From positions 1-64,000 of the forward strand of contig NZ_JAHKRT010000004.1 in assembly GCF_018863195.1 (NCBI RefSeq): a stretch of DNA of 64,000 nt, in the 5' to 3' direction. The notes beneath the pieces are model-generated. The model saw only the letters and a list, made by a program, of their open reading frames with translations, searched no databases and was not told where the DNA came from. Below, piece by piece: positions 40,703-48,651 of the stretch; the stretch's first letter is position 1, and every line of letters begins with the position of its first letter. Both the position numbers and the translations under genes were made by a program. Origin of the DNA: Sphingomonas quercus. GTDB lineage: Bacteria; Pseudomonadota; Alphaproteobacteria; Sphingomonadales; Sphingomonadaceae.

Positions 40703-41475
40703 GCGCGCGGCCGATCCTCGGCATCATCGCCTGCTCGCGCCCGTCGGGCGAGGAGATCACCCAGGCGGTGGTCAACCGCTATGTCGAGGCGGCGGCGCGC
40801 TATGGCGATGCCGCCCCGCTGATCATCCCCGCCCGCCCCGACCTGTTGACGCCGACGGAGGCGGCGGCGCGGATCGACGGCCTGCTGCTCACCGGAAGCC
40901 CATCCAACGTCCAGCCGTCGCGATATGGCGAGCCGGACGCGGAGGGGTCCGGCCCGTTCGATCCCGGCCGCGACATGATGAGCCTCGGCCTGATCGAGGC
41001 GATGATCGCGCGCGGCCGGCCGGTGTTCGGCATCTGCCGCGGCTTTCAGGAAATGAACGTCGCCTTTGGCGGCACGCTGGCGCGCGACCTCGGCGAGGAG
41101 GCGCGGGCCTTGTCCCACCACGCGCCCGCCGATGTCGATTTCGCGAGCATGTTCGGCCATCTCCACGATGTCGCGCTGACCCGCGGCGGCCTGCTCGCCG
41201 CCGGCCTCGGGCGGGACAGGTTGCGCGTCTCGTCGGTCCATTTCCAGGGCATCGGCCGGCTGGGCGACGGCCTGGCGGTGGAGGCGCGGGCGCCGGACGG
41301 GGTGGTGGAGGCGGTGTCCGCCACCGTCAACGGCGCTCAGCTCCTCGGCGTACAATGGCATCCCGAGTGGCAGGTGGATGCCGACGCGGCATCACAGGGC
41401 TTTTTCGGATTGCTGGGCAAGGCCCTTCGTGGGCTTGCGCTGGCGCCGGCTGAGAAAATGGAGAAGCAGGCGTGA
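40699..41475 (+). CDS. puuD: Class I glutamine amidotransferase-like hydrolase (PuuD, gamma-glutamyl-GABA hydrolase)
   Basis: A 258-residue cysteine hydrolase. The catalytic triad is visible: Cys113 in PVFGICRGFQEMNVAFGG and His221/Glu223 in GVQWHPEWQ. LLLTGSPSNVQPSRYG and SSVHFQGI are typical of the PuuD group. PuuD releases GABA and glutamate from gamma-glutamyl-GABA. The ATGA overlap with the ATPase gene and GTGA overlap with the aminotransferase gene show a tightly packed operon. Confidence 0.9.
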   Translation: MSARPILGIIACSRPSGEEITQAVVNRYVEAAARYGDAAPLIIPARPDLLTPTEAAARIDGLLLTGSPSNVQPSRYGEPDAEGSGPFDPGRDMMSLGLIEAMIARGRPVFGICRGFQEMNVAFGGTLARDLGEEARALSHHAPADVDFASMFGHLHDVALTRGGLLAAGLGRDRLRVSSVHFQGIGRLGDGLAVEARAPDGVVEAVSATVNGAQLLGVQWHPEWQVDADAASQGFFGLLGKALRGLALAPAEKMEKQA

Positions 41476-42896
41476 ACAGGCGCAACTACAACGTGTCCGA
41501 GCTTCGGCGGCTGGACGTCGCCCATCATCTTCCGGCCCAGTCCAGCTACCGGCTGCAGCAGCAGATGGGCGGCAGTCGCATCATCACGCGCGCCGAAGGA
41601 TCGACGGTGTGGGACGCCGAAGGCAATGCGATACTTGACGGCATGGCCGGGCTTTGGTGCGTCGACATCGGCTATGGCCGCGCCGAACTGGCCGACGTCG
41701 CGCGCGAGCAGATGCTCGAGCTGCCCTATTACAACAGCTTCTTCCGCACGGCGACGGCGCCGGCCGTCGAACTCGCCGCCAAGCTCGCCTCGCTGCATGG
41801 CGGCGCTCTCCAGCATATCTTCTTCAACACCTCCGGGTCGGAATCGAACGACACGGTGCTGCGGCTGGTGCGCTATTACTGGGCGCTCAAGGGCCAGCCC
41901 GAGCGCAGCATCATCATCAGCCGCCACAACGCCTATCATGGCTCCACCGTCGCCGGCGCCAGCCTGGGAGGCATGAGCTTCATGCATGTGCAGGGCGGCC
42001 TGCCGATTCCCGGCATCGAGCATATCATGCAGCCCTATCATTTCGGCGACGGCTTCGGCGAAGACCCGGAGGAGTTCGCGCTGCGCGCCGCCGACGCGCT
42101 GGAGGAGCGCATCCTCGCGATCGGCGCCGACAAGGTGGCGGCGTTCATCGGCGAACCGGTACAGGGGGCGGGCGGGGTCATCATCCCGCACCGCGCCTAT
42201 TGGCAACGCATCGAGGCGATCTGCCGCAAATATGGCGTGCTGATCGTGTCGGACGAGGTGATTTGCGGCTTCGGCCGGCTCGGCCGCTGGTTCGGCTATC
42301 AGCATTTCGGCTTCACGCCGGACATCGTGTCGATGGCCAAGGGATTGTCGTCCGGCTATCTCCCCATCTCGGCGACGGCGGTGAGCCACGAGATCGTCGA
42401 GACGCTGCGCGCCACCGACGATGATTTCGTCCACGGCTACACCTATTCGGGCCATCCCGTCGCCGCCGCCGTCGCCTTGCGCAACATCGAGATCATGGAG
42501 CGCGAGGCCCTGGTCGATCGCGTCGCCGATGACGCCGGCCCACATTTCGCCGAGGCGATCGGCGCGCTCGCCGATCATCCGCTGGTCGGCGAGGTGCGCA
42601 CATTGGGGCTGATCGGCGCGATCGAGCTGGTGGCCGAAAAGGGCACCAATCGCCGCCACGGCAAGGGCGGCGCCGCCGGGCCGGTGGTGCGCGACGCCTG
42701 CATCGCGCGCGGCCTGATGGTGCGCGCCATCCGCGACACGATCGTGATGTGCCCGCCCTTCGTCATCACCCATGAGGAGATTGACCGGATGGCCGCAATC
42801 ATCCGCGCCGCGCTGGATGAGGCGGTGGGCACGCTCGCCCATCTCGCCGGCCTGCCGCCGCCGCAATTGCTGGAGGGCGCGCAGCCGGGGTTGTAG
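41472..42896 (+). CDS. spuC: Class III aminotransferase, putrescine/GABA:pyruvate type (SpuC-like)
   Basis: A 474-residue PLP-dependent omega-aminotransferase. It has the N-terminal HHLPAQSSYRLQQQMGGSR of the putrescine-pyruvate branch, the glycine-rich NTSGSESNDTVLRLVRYY, the cofactor aspartate in LIVSDEVICGFGR and the PLP lysine Lys290 in SMAKGLSSGYLP. SpuC-type enzymes convert putrescine to 4-aminobutyraldehyde, giving a route parallel to gamma-glutamylation. The GTG start overlaps the preceding stop. It may also act on gamma-glutamyl- or diaminopropane-derived amines. Confidence 0.85.
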   Translation: MNRRNYNVSELRRLDVAHHLPAQSSYRLQQQMGGSRIITRAEGSTVWDAEGNAILDGMAGLWCVDIGYGRAELADVAREQMLELPYYNSFFRTATAPAVELAAKLASLHGGALQHIFFNTSGSESNDTVLRLVRYYWALKGQPERSIIISRHNAYHGSTVAGASLGGMSFMHVQGGLPIPGIEHIMQPYHFGDGFGEDPEEFALRAADALEERILAIGADKVAAFIGEPVQGAGGVIIPHRAYWQRIEAICRKYGVLIVSDEVICGFGRLGRWFGYQHFGFTPDIVSMAKGLSSGYLPISATAVSHEIVETLRATDDDFVHGYTYSGHPVAAAVALRNIEIMEREALVDRVADDAGPHFAEAIGALADHPLVGEVRTLGLIGAIELVAEKGTNRRHGKGGAAGPVVRDACIARGLMVRAIRDTIVMCPPFVITHEEIDRMAAIIRAALDEAVGTLAHLAGLPPPQLLEGAQPGL

Positions 42897-42949
42897 ACTG
42901 TGCGTCGACACCGACCCGGAAACGGACCAGGCAGGAAAGGCGGTGGCTT

Positions 42950-44299
42950 ATGGCGGACAAGTTCGCGCATTGGATCAGGGATCACGGCATCAGCGAGGTG
43001 GAATGCCTCGTGCCCGACATGAACGGCGTCATCCGCGGCAAGGTGTGGCCGGCGCAGAAATTCCTGCAATCCACCGGCAATGGCACGCTGCGCATGCCGA
43101 GCAGCATCTTCTCGGTGACCGTCACCGGCGAATATGCCGACGACGAGACCGCCGGCGAATCCTTCAGCGATCCGGACATCACGCTGGGTCCCGATCCCGC
43201 CTCGATGTGCGTGGCACCGGGCTTCAAGACGCCGACCGCGTTCGTCTTCGCGGATGCACTGCATCGCGACGGAGCCCCGTTCGAGATTGCACCGCGCCAT
43301 GTGCTGCGCCGCGTGCTCGATCGTTACGAGGAGATGGGCTGGCGCTTCGTCATCGCGCCGGAGCTCGAATTCTACCTGACCCAGGTCAACGCCGATCCCG
43401 ACCTGCCGCTGCTGCCGCCGACCGGTCGCTCAGGCCGCTCGGAAACCTCGCCCCAGCCCTATGGGCTTGAGGCGATCACCGAATATGAGGACATCATCGA
43501 GGATATCTACGAGCAGGCCGAGACCGCCTCGCTCCACCTCGACACGATGATCCACGAATCCGGTACCGCCCAGCTGGAAATCAATTTCAACCATGGCGAT
43601 CCCATCCACCTGTGCGACCAGGTGGTGGTGTTCAAGCGCATCGTCCGTCAGGTGGCGCTGAAGCATGGCGTCTACGCGACCTTCATGGCCAAGCCCATGG
43701 AGAACCAGCCGGGCAGCGCCATGCATCTCCACATGTCGGCGGTGGATGCGCAATCCGGCGCCAACCTCTTCTCCACCGTCGGCGGCCACATGAGCGACGC
43801 GTTCCGCCATTTCGTCGGCGGGCTGCAGCATCTGCTGCCCGAGGTGGCGCCGCTGTTCGCGCCCAACGTCAACTCCTTCCGCCGCATGCGGCCCGGGCAC
43901 AGCGCTCCGATCAACCTGCAATGGGGCCTCGACAATCGCTCCTGCGGCCTGCGCGTGCCGACCGCCGACCGCGCCAATATGCGCATCGAGAACCGCCTGC
44001 CGGGCGCGGATTCGAACCCCTATCTGGCGGTCGCCGCATCGCTGATCTGCGGCTATGTCGGCGTGCGCGACAGGATGGAGCCGCTGCCGCTGGTCGAAGG
44101 CAACGCCTATATCCACGCGCGCACCCTGCCCCGCAATCTCGACGAGGCGCTGGATCGCTTCGCCCGCTGCGACACCGTCATCGACCTGTTGGGCGCGGCC
44201 TTCGTCAAGGCGTTCCTGCTCATCAAGGCCGACGAGCTGTCCGCCTTCGAAGGGGTGATCAGCTCGTGGGAGCGGGATCACCTGCTGCTCAAGGTCTGA
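42950..44299 (+). CDS. Glutamine-synthetase-family gamma-glutamyl-amine ligase (PuuA-like, copy 2)
   Basis: A 449-residue paralog of the ligase at 36417. N-terminus VECLVPDMNGVIRGKVWPAQKFL, then APELEFYLTQVN, HESGTAQLEINF, FMAKPMENQPGSAMHLHMS and NSFRRMRPGHSAPINLQWG. All glutamine-synthetase metal and nucleotide positions appear intact. The different sequence around the amine site (ENQPGSAMHLHMS against SDAAGSGLHLHVS) suggests a different acceptor amine. It ends exactly where the convergent TonB-receptor gene ends, without a spacer. AGGAAAGG precedes the ATG. Confidence 0.8.
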   Translation: MADKFAHWIRDHGISEVECLVPDMNGVIRGKVWPAQKFLQSTGNGTLRMPSSIFSVTVTGEYADDETAGESFSDPDITLGPDPASMCVAPGFKTPTAFVFADALHRDGAPFEIAPRHVLRRVLDRYEEMGWRFVIAPELEFYLTQVNADPDLPLLPPTGRSGRSETSPQPYGLEAITEYEDIIEDIYEQAETASLHLDTMIHESGTAQLEINFNHGDPIHLCDQVVVFKRIVRQVALKHGVYATFMAKPMENQPGSAMHLHMSAVDAQSGANLFSTVGGHMSDAFRHFVGGLQHLLPEVAPLFAPNVNSFRRMRPGHSAPINLQWGLDNRSCGLRVPTADRANMRIENRLPGADSNPYLAVAASLICGYVGVRDRMEPLPLVEGNAYIHARTLPRNLDEALDRFARCDTVIDLLGAAFVKAFLLIKADELSAFEGVISSWERDHLLLKV

Positions 44300-46711
44300 T
44301 CAGCGCCGATAGGTCAGCGTCAGCCCCATCGTGCGCGGGCGCACCGTGGTCCTGGTGTAGAGATAGGTGCCCCACAGCGCCGGCCCGTCCGCCAGCGGAT
44401 CCTGATCGCCCGCGGCGGTGCGCCCGACCCGCGGATGGGAGTCCATGAGATTGTCGACGAACAACGCAGCGTTGACGTCGCCAAGCTGGACGCCGGCGCG
44501 CAGGCCGACGAAGGTCCGCGAGGCGGTGTAGAGGTTGGTCGGATCATAGGTGGCGACGCCTGGATCGCGGTTCGGCGTCAGCCGATGCAGCGGTCCGGTA
44601 TACTGGAAATCGCCGCGCAGGAAAAAGTCATGCGCAGCGGCGGTGAAATTATACTGGGCGCCGACGCTCGCCGACCAGGGCGGCACGCCGAGGGCGTTGC
44701 CCTTGTTGACGACGGTGCGGGTGCGGGTGCCCACGAATTGCACGGTCTCGGTATAATGGGCGTCGGTATAGCCGAAGGCGCTGTCGATGGTCAGGCCGCG
44801 AAATGGCGTCACCGTCGCCTGCAGGTCGAAACCGCGGCTGCGCGCCGTGCCGAAATTGCCGGTGAAGGCGATCGCGCAGACGGGCACGGTGAGACGCGAC
44901 TGGATGCCCGACCAGCGTATGTCATAGACGCTTGCGGCGATCGACAGCTTGCCACCGATGCGGTTCTTTGAGCCGAGCTCGATGCTGCGCACCTTGTCGG
45001 ACGCATAGGAGGCCGGCGCGCTCGACAGGCCGAGGCGCTCCAGCCCGGCTTCGCACACCGACACGGGCACCGGCGGGTTGGCGCCGGCAGGACGGAAGCC
45101 CTTCGCCCAGCTCGCATAGAAGAGATTGTTCGGATCGGCCTGGAAATTGACGCCAAGCTTGGGCGTGAACGGCTTCTCCGACGATTTGCCCCGCGCCTCG
45201 GCGCGTTCGGCGTTCTGCGAGCCGTCGGCGAAATTGTTGAACGAAAATTTCGTCTTCGAATAGCGCGCGCCCGCCGTCACCTTCAGGCGATCGGTGATCG
45301 CGTAGGTGAGATCGGCGAAGCCGGCGAGCTGCGTATCGGTTGCGGCGGTATAGCTGATATAGCTGTCGCGCCCGTAATAGGGCCACTCGAAATAGTCTTC
45401 GACGGTCATGCCGAAGGTCGCGTTGAACAGGGTGTCGCCAAGCGGATCGATCAGCTCCTCGATGCTGGTCTGCCTTGAGCGCTGGTAGAACAGGCCGACC
45501 ACCCATTGCAGCCGCGACGAGGAGTCGTTCGACTGCAGGCGGACCTCCTGGGTGAAGGAACGCTGGCGATTGGTGACCAGTGACGGGCTCAGATAATAGG
45601 GCAGATCCTTGTTCGGCCCGGTCGGCGTCAGGAAAGGATAGAAGACCGGGTCAAGGCCCTGATCCTCCATATAGGACTTATACTCCTCCTGATAATAGCC
45701 GAGATCGTAGATCGTGCCGTCATAGCCGGTGTAATTGTCGCGGTGATACCAGGAGGTATTGGACACCAGCCGCGCGGTGGTCCCGAAATCCCACTGGACG
45801 TTGATCGCCGGCAGATAGAAGCGATCCTTGTTGCCGCGATATTCCGGCGAACTGGTGCGGAACTGGCCCTTGCCCGGATCCGACAGCCCTTCGAACCAGG
45901 TATCCGAGGCGTTGCCGGTGCGCCGCTGGTAGAAAATCGACGGCGTGATGAGGATATCGTCGGTCGGCTTGAACGCGAGTGCGCCGCGCATCACGTCGAC
46001 ATCGCCGTAATTGATGTTCTTGTCGTCGACTTCGCCCGACTGATTGTCGACATGATCGACATAGCCGCCGTCACGGCGATGATAGGCGCTGATCCGGAAG
46101 CCGATCCGGTCCTCGATGATCGGGCCGCCGACCGCGGCGCCTGCCTCGTAATTCATGCCGCCATGGGCGATGGTCGAGATTTCGGCGCGGGAATAGACGC
46201 TGTAGTCCTTGAGGCCGGGCTGGGGCGTGATGTAGCGCACCGTGCCGCCGACCGAGCCGGCGCCGAACAATGTGCCCTGCGGGCCGCGCAGGATCTCGAC
46301 GCGCTCCAGATCGAAGACGGCGGGGCGGGAATCATCGGCGTTGAAGCCGAGCGCACGCATCTGCACCGGCGTATCGTCGATATAGATGCCGGTGGTGCCC
46401 GAGCCGCCATTGGGCGCGATGCCGCGGATGGTGATGCCGTTAGAGCCGCGATTGAACGACACGCCCGGCGTGAAGCGGGCGATATCCTCCATCGAGCGGA
46501 CATTCTTGATGTCCATCGTCTCCTGCGAAAAGGCGCTGACGCTGATCGGCACCCGGGACAAGACTTCGGCAGACCGCGTGGCGGTGACGACGATTTCGCC
46601 GCTGGTATCGCTCGCCACCGAATTGGTCTGGGTCTGCGGCGCCTGGGCTTGGGCCAGGCCCGGCAGGGATATGCCGATCAGCAATGCGATCCGGCGCGCG
46701 TGCAGCGTCAT
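44300..46711 (-). CDS. TonB-dependent receptor
   Basis: An 803-residue outer-membrane receptor. Signal peptide 1-22 (ending AQA-Q), TonB-box-like SGEIVVTATRS, plug with VPISVSAFSQETMDIKNV, ITIRGIAPNGGSGTTGIYIDDTPVQ and LRGPQGTLFGAGSVGGTVRYI, then a barrel ending in LTLTYRR. The plug is that of the common sphingomonad receptors for non-iron substrates or siderophores. AAGGGGGTGAG precedes the start. The shared upstream region with the cupin gene contains two TGTGATCACA-type sites, so it probably belongs to the polyamine regulon and may import a polyamine conjugate (inference). Confidence 0.9.
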   Translation of the reverse strand: MTLHARRIALLIGISLPGLAQAQAPQTQTNSVASDTSGEIVVTATRSAEVLSRVPISVSAFSQETMDIKNVRSMEDIARFTPGVSFNRGSNGITIRGIAPNGGSGTTGIYIDDTPVQMRALGFNADDSRPAVFDLERVEILRGPQGTLFGAGSVGGTVRYITPQPGLKDYSVYSRAEISTIAHGGMNYEAGAAVGGPIIEDRIGFRISAYHRRDGGYVDHVDNQSGEVDDKNINYGDVDVMRGALAFKPTDDILITPSIFYQRRTGNASDTWFEGLSDPGKGQFRTSSPEYRGNKDRFYLPAINVQWDFGTTARLVSNTSWYHRDNYTGYDGTIYDLGYYQEEYKSYMEDQGLDPVFYPFLTPTGPNKDLPYYLSPSLVTNRQRSFTQEVRLQSNDSSSRLQWVVGLFYQRSRQTSIEELIDPLGDTLFNATFGMTVEDYFEWPYYGRDSYISYTAATDTQLAGFADLTYAITDRLKVTAGARYSKTKFSFNNFADGSQNAERAEARGKSSEKPFTPKLGVNFQADPNNLFYASWAKGFRPAGANPPVPVSVCEAGLERLGLSSAPASYASDKVRSIELGSKNRIGGKLSIAASVYDIRWSGIQSRLTVPVCAIAFTGNFGTARSRGFDLQATVTPFRGLTIDSAFGYTDAHYTETVQFVGTRTRTVVNKGNALGVPPWSASVGAQYNFTAAAHDFFLRGDFQYTGPLHRLTPNRDPGVATYDPTNLYTASRTFVGLRAGVQLGDVNAALFVDNLMDSHPRVGRTAAGDQDPLADGPALWGTYLYTRTTVRPRTMGLTLTYRR

Positions 46712-46766
46712 CTGCTCACCCCCTTTGATTGCGACGCCTCTTCGGAGGGCAGTCTCGCAGTCGTTA

Positions 46767-46776
46767 TGCGATCACA
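46767..46776 (-). promoter_or_regulatory. TGTGATCACA-type site before the TonB-receptor gene
   Basis: TGCGATCACA, one mismatch from the palindrome, 56-65 bases before the receptor start codon. A perfect copy lies 72 bases further on, facing the divergent cupin gene. Confidence 0.5.
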
Positions 46777-46848
46777 GTTTGGAGGTGAGGTCAATTCTTA
46801 TCGCACTGGCGAGGTTTCGCCGGTCCGGTTGACAAGGCTTCGTGTTGT

Positions 46849-46858
46849 TGTGATCACA
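46849..46858 (+). promoter_or_regulatory. Perfect TGTGATCACA palindrome before the cupin gene
   Basis: It lies 29-38 bases before the cupin ATG. A consensus -35 box TTGACA is at 46829-46834, so the palindrome occupies the place of the -10 element (spacer 17 would begin it at 46852). This geometry is that of a repressor site. Confidence 0.6.
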
Positions 46859-46886
46859 CTGCATCCCATGATTGAGGAGTCTCCAG

Positions 46887-47324
46887 ATGCGCAGCATCCT
46901 CGCCACCGGCCTGCTCTTGTCGGCAAGCTCGCTCATCGCCCAGCAGCCGGTCGTCCATCCGATCAAGATCGCCAGGGCGGAGGCCGGCGGCGCCGTCTTC
47001 GCCCGGCCGCAGACGATCACCAAGGACAATAAGGGCAAGCGCACGCGCGATCTCGTCGCGATGATGTCCACCGACAAGAAATTCGAAAGCGGCATGTACG
47101 AGGCCGGCCCAAGCCATTTCGAGGTGAAGGACCGCAATTACGGCGTCGACGAGTTCATGCTGTTCGTGAAAGGATCGGTGACACTGACCTCGCTGGACGG
47201 CACCAAGACGGTGCTCGGGCCCGGCGACGCGGTGACGCTCCCCGCCGAGTGGCGCGGCACATGGGACACGCCTGGTTACACCAAATATTATGTGATCTAT
47301 TCGCGCGAGGGCAAGCTGGAGTAG
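46887..47324 (+). CDS. Small secreted cupin protein
   Basis: A 145-residue protein with a short signal peptide (residues 1-18, ending IAQ) and a single cupin domain of the DUF861/EutQ kind (VDEFMLFVKGSVTLTSLDGTKTVLGPGDAVTLPAEWRGTW given in its two motif halves). These domains bind small amines or acids and often accompany amine catabolism. GAGGAGT lies seven bases before the ATG. It is divergent from the TonB receptor and preceded by a perfect TGTGATCACA palindrome; function unknown. Confidence 0.75.
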   Translation: MRSILATGLLLSASSLIAQQPVVHPIKIARAEAGGAVFARPQTITKDNKGKRTRDLVAMMSTDKKFESGMYEAGPSHFEVKDRNYGVDEFMLFVKGSVTLTSLDGTKTVLGPGDAVTLPAEWRGTWDTPGYTKYYVIYSREGKLE

Positions 47325-47395
47325 CAGCGCGTCAATCCTCGCGGGATTATCCACACTGGCCCATTGTCCGCTTTTCCGCGGGGGGAGCCCGGCAT

Positions 47396-47995
47396 ATGCT
47401 GGATGCATCGCTGAAGGGTCACGATGCCATGAACGACCGGCAGAGCCCGCCGATGATCGGCCCGCGCCTGCATCATCTGCGCAAGGAAAGACGATTGACG
47501 CTCGATGGGCTCGCGCTGGCCTCGGGCGTGTCGCGTTCAATGCTGTCGCAAATCGAGCGCGGGCAGGCCAACCCGACATTGGCGATCATGTGGTCGCTGT
47601 CGCAGGCGCTCGGCATTGATCTGCCGGACTTCGTCGGCGGCCAGCGCGTCGAGTGGCGCAGCCGCATCGAGCTGACCGCCGCTTCCTTCGTGCCCGAAAT
47701 CCGCACGGAGGACCGGCAATGCGTGATGCGCATCCTCAGCCCGGCCGACAAGGTGGGCGAGACGGAGATGTATCACCTCACCATCGCGCCCGGCGGCGAA
47801 CTCAATTCGGAGGCGCATACCCAGGGCAGCCAGGAGCATCTCTCGGTGCTGGCCGGCGAGCTGACGGTGATGAGCGGGGACACCACCGCCACGGTCGGCA
47901 CCGGCGCGATCGCGCGCTATCGGGCCGATGTGCCGCACGCCATCCGCAACCATACCGCCTCGCCCGCCGAAGCTCTGCTGGTCGTCCTGTCCTGA
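47396..47995 (+). CDS. puuR: XRE-cupin transcriptional regulator, PuuR-like
   Basis: A 199-residue regulator. Residues about 20-75 are an XRE helix-turn-helix (LHHLRKERRLTLDGLALASGVSRSMLSQIERGQANPTL in pieces); residues about 115-195 are a cupin (LTIAPGGELNSEAH, HLSVLAGELTVMSGD, YRADVPHAIRNH). This domain pair is that of PuuR, the repressor of the putrescine-utilisation genes that responds to putrescine. The ATG at 47396 is chosen because GGGGGAG lies eight bases ahead; a second ATG 11 codons later is less well supported. It stands 71 bases after the small cupin gene on the same strand. Confidence 0.8.
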   Translation: MLDASLKGHDAMNDRQSPPMIGPRLHHLRKERRLTLDGLALASGVSRSMLSQIERGQANPTLAIMWSLSQALGIDLPDFVGGQRVEWRSRIELTAASFVPEIRTEDRQCVMRILSPADKVGETEMYHLTIAPGGELNSEAHTQGSQEHLSVLAGELTVMSGDTTATVGTGAIARYRADVPHAIRNHTASPAEALLVVLS

Positions 47996-48651
47996 TCTTT
48001 TCGGCGCCGTAGGGCGGCCGGATTTGTGCGCTAAAGCCCGGCTTTCTTGCGGATATCCATTATATCGGAATCCACAGTGGAATTCCGCTTGACTTATAAC
48101 AAGAGCCGCGCAGATTACAGCATCAGATGCGACTCAAACGGAACATCTCCGTGGAGACGTCGGCTTTACTTGTAAAAGACAGCTAGTATCGGGCTTACTG
48201 ACGCTCTGGAATCACCACGATTCCGAAGACGACGGCGTGCTGTCTTCAAGCATGGGGAGAAAAGCCAGCAGGGGTGGCAATTAAGTTCTTCGTGTCTGGG
48301 GGCATCGCCGATGGACGCCACGAGCCGCATAGGCCGGGCGACCAGCGTCGACCAGGGTTCGAAGCGAACCAACACAGGTGGAGTCCGGGTCGTTACTCGC
48401 CTTCCGGCACGAATGCCGGCGGAGCAGCGGGTCGCGGCAAGATTGAGACGTCAGGCAGTGTCGCAATGCGCGACGCCCGGATCGCTTTCATACAGCGTGT
48501 TCGGGACAGGCGGAGCTTTGTGACCACGGTCACGTCACATCTCGAAGCAACGATAGCCAGTTCTCGCAGATACGGATGCGTTACAGAACAGACTGGAAAA
48601 AAGAGAGGGGATTCCTGCGCATTGGCTAGACTTTAAAAGGGGGACAGGGCA
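47996..48651. other. Long leader region ahead of the third TonB receptor
   Basis: No gene is supported. A short AAAGC/GCTTT hairpin (48033-48045) could end the regulator transcript. A near-palindrome GGAATCCAC/GTGGAATTCC (48067-48086) sits just before a TTGACT box (48089-48094). GGTTCG/CGAACC forms a small hairpin at 48356-48370 and GTGACC/GGTCAC a palindrome at 48520-48533. If TTGACT is the promoter, the receptor mRNA has an untranslated leader of more than 500 bases. Confidence 0.45.
48520..48533. promoter_or_regulatory. Perfect inverted repeat GTGACC-AC-GGTCAC
   Basis: Six-base arms around a 2-base centre, 119-132 bases before the TonB-receptor start. Symmetry and position suit a dimeric repressor or activator; no cognate regulator is identified. 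Confidence 0.35.

Noticed and set aside
48356-48370. GGTTCGAA resembling a tRNA T-loop
   Set aside because: The complementary arm makes only a 6-bp hairpin; no acceptor, D or anticodon arms can be built around it.
48274-48636. 120-codon frame in the leader of the third TonB receptor
   Set aside because: No ribosome site, no domain, composition like noncoding sequence; treated as leader.
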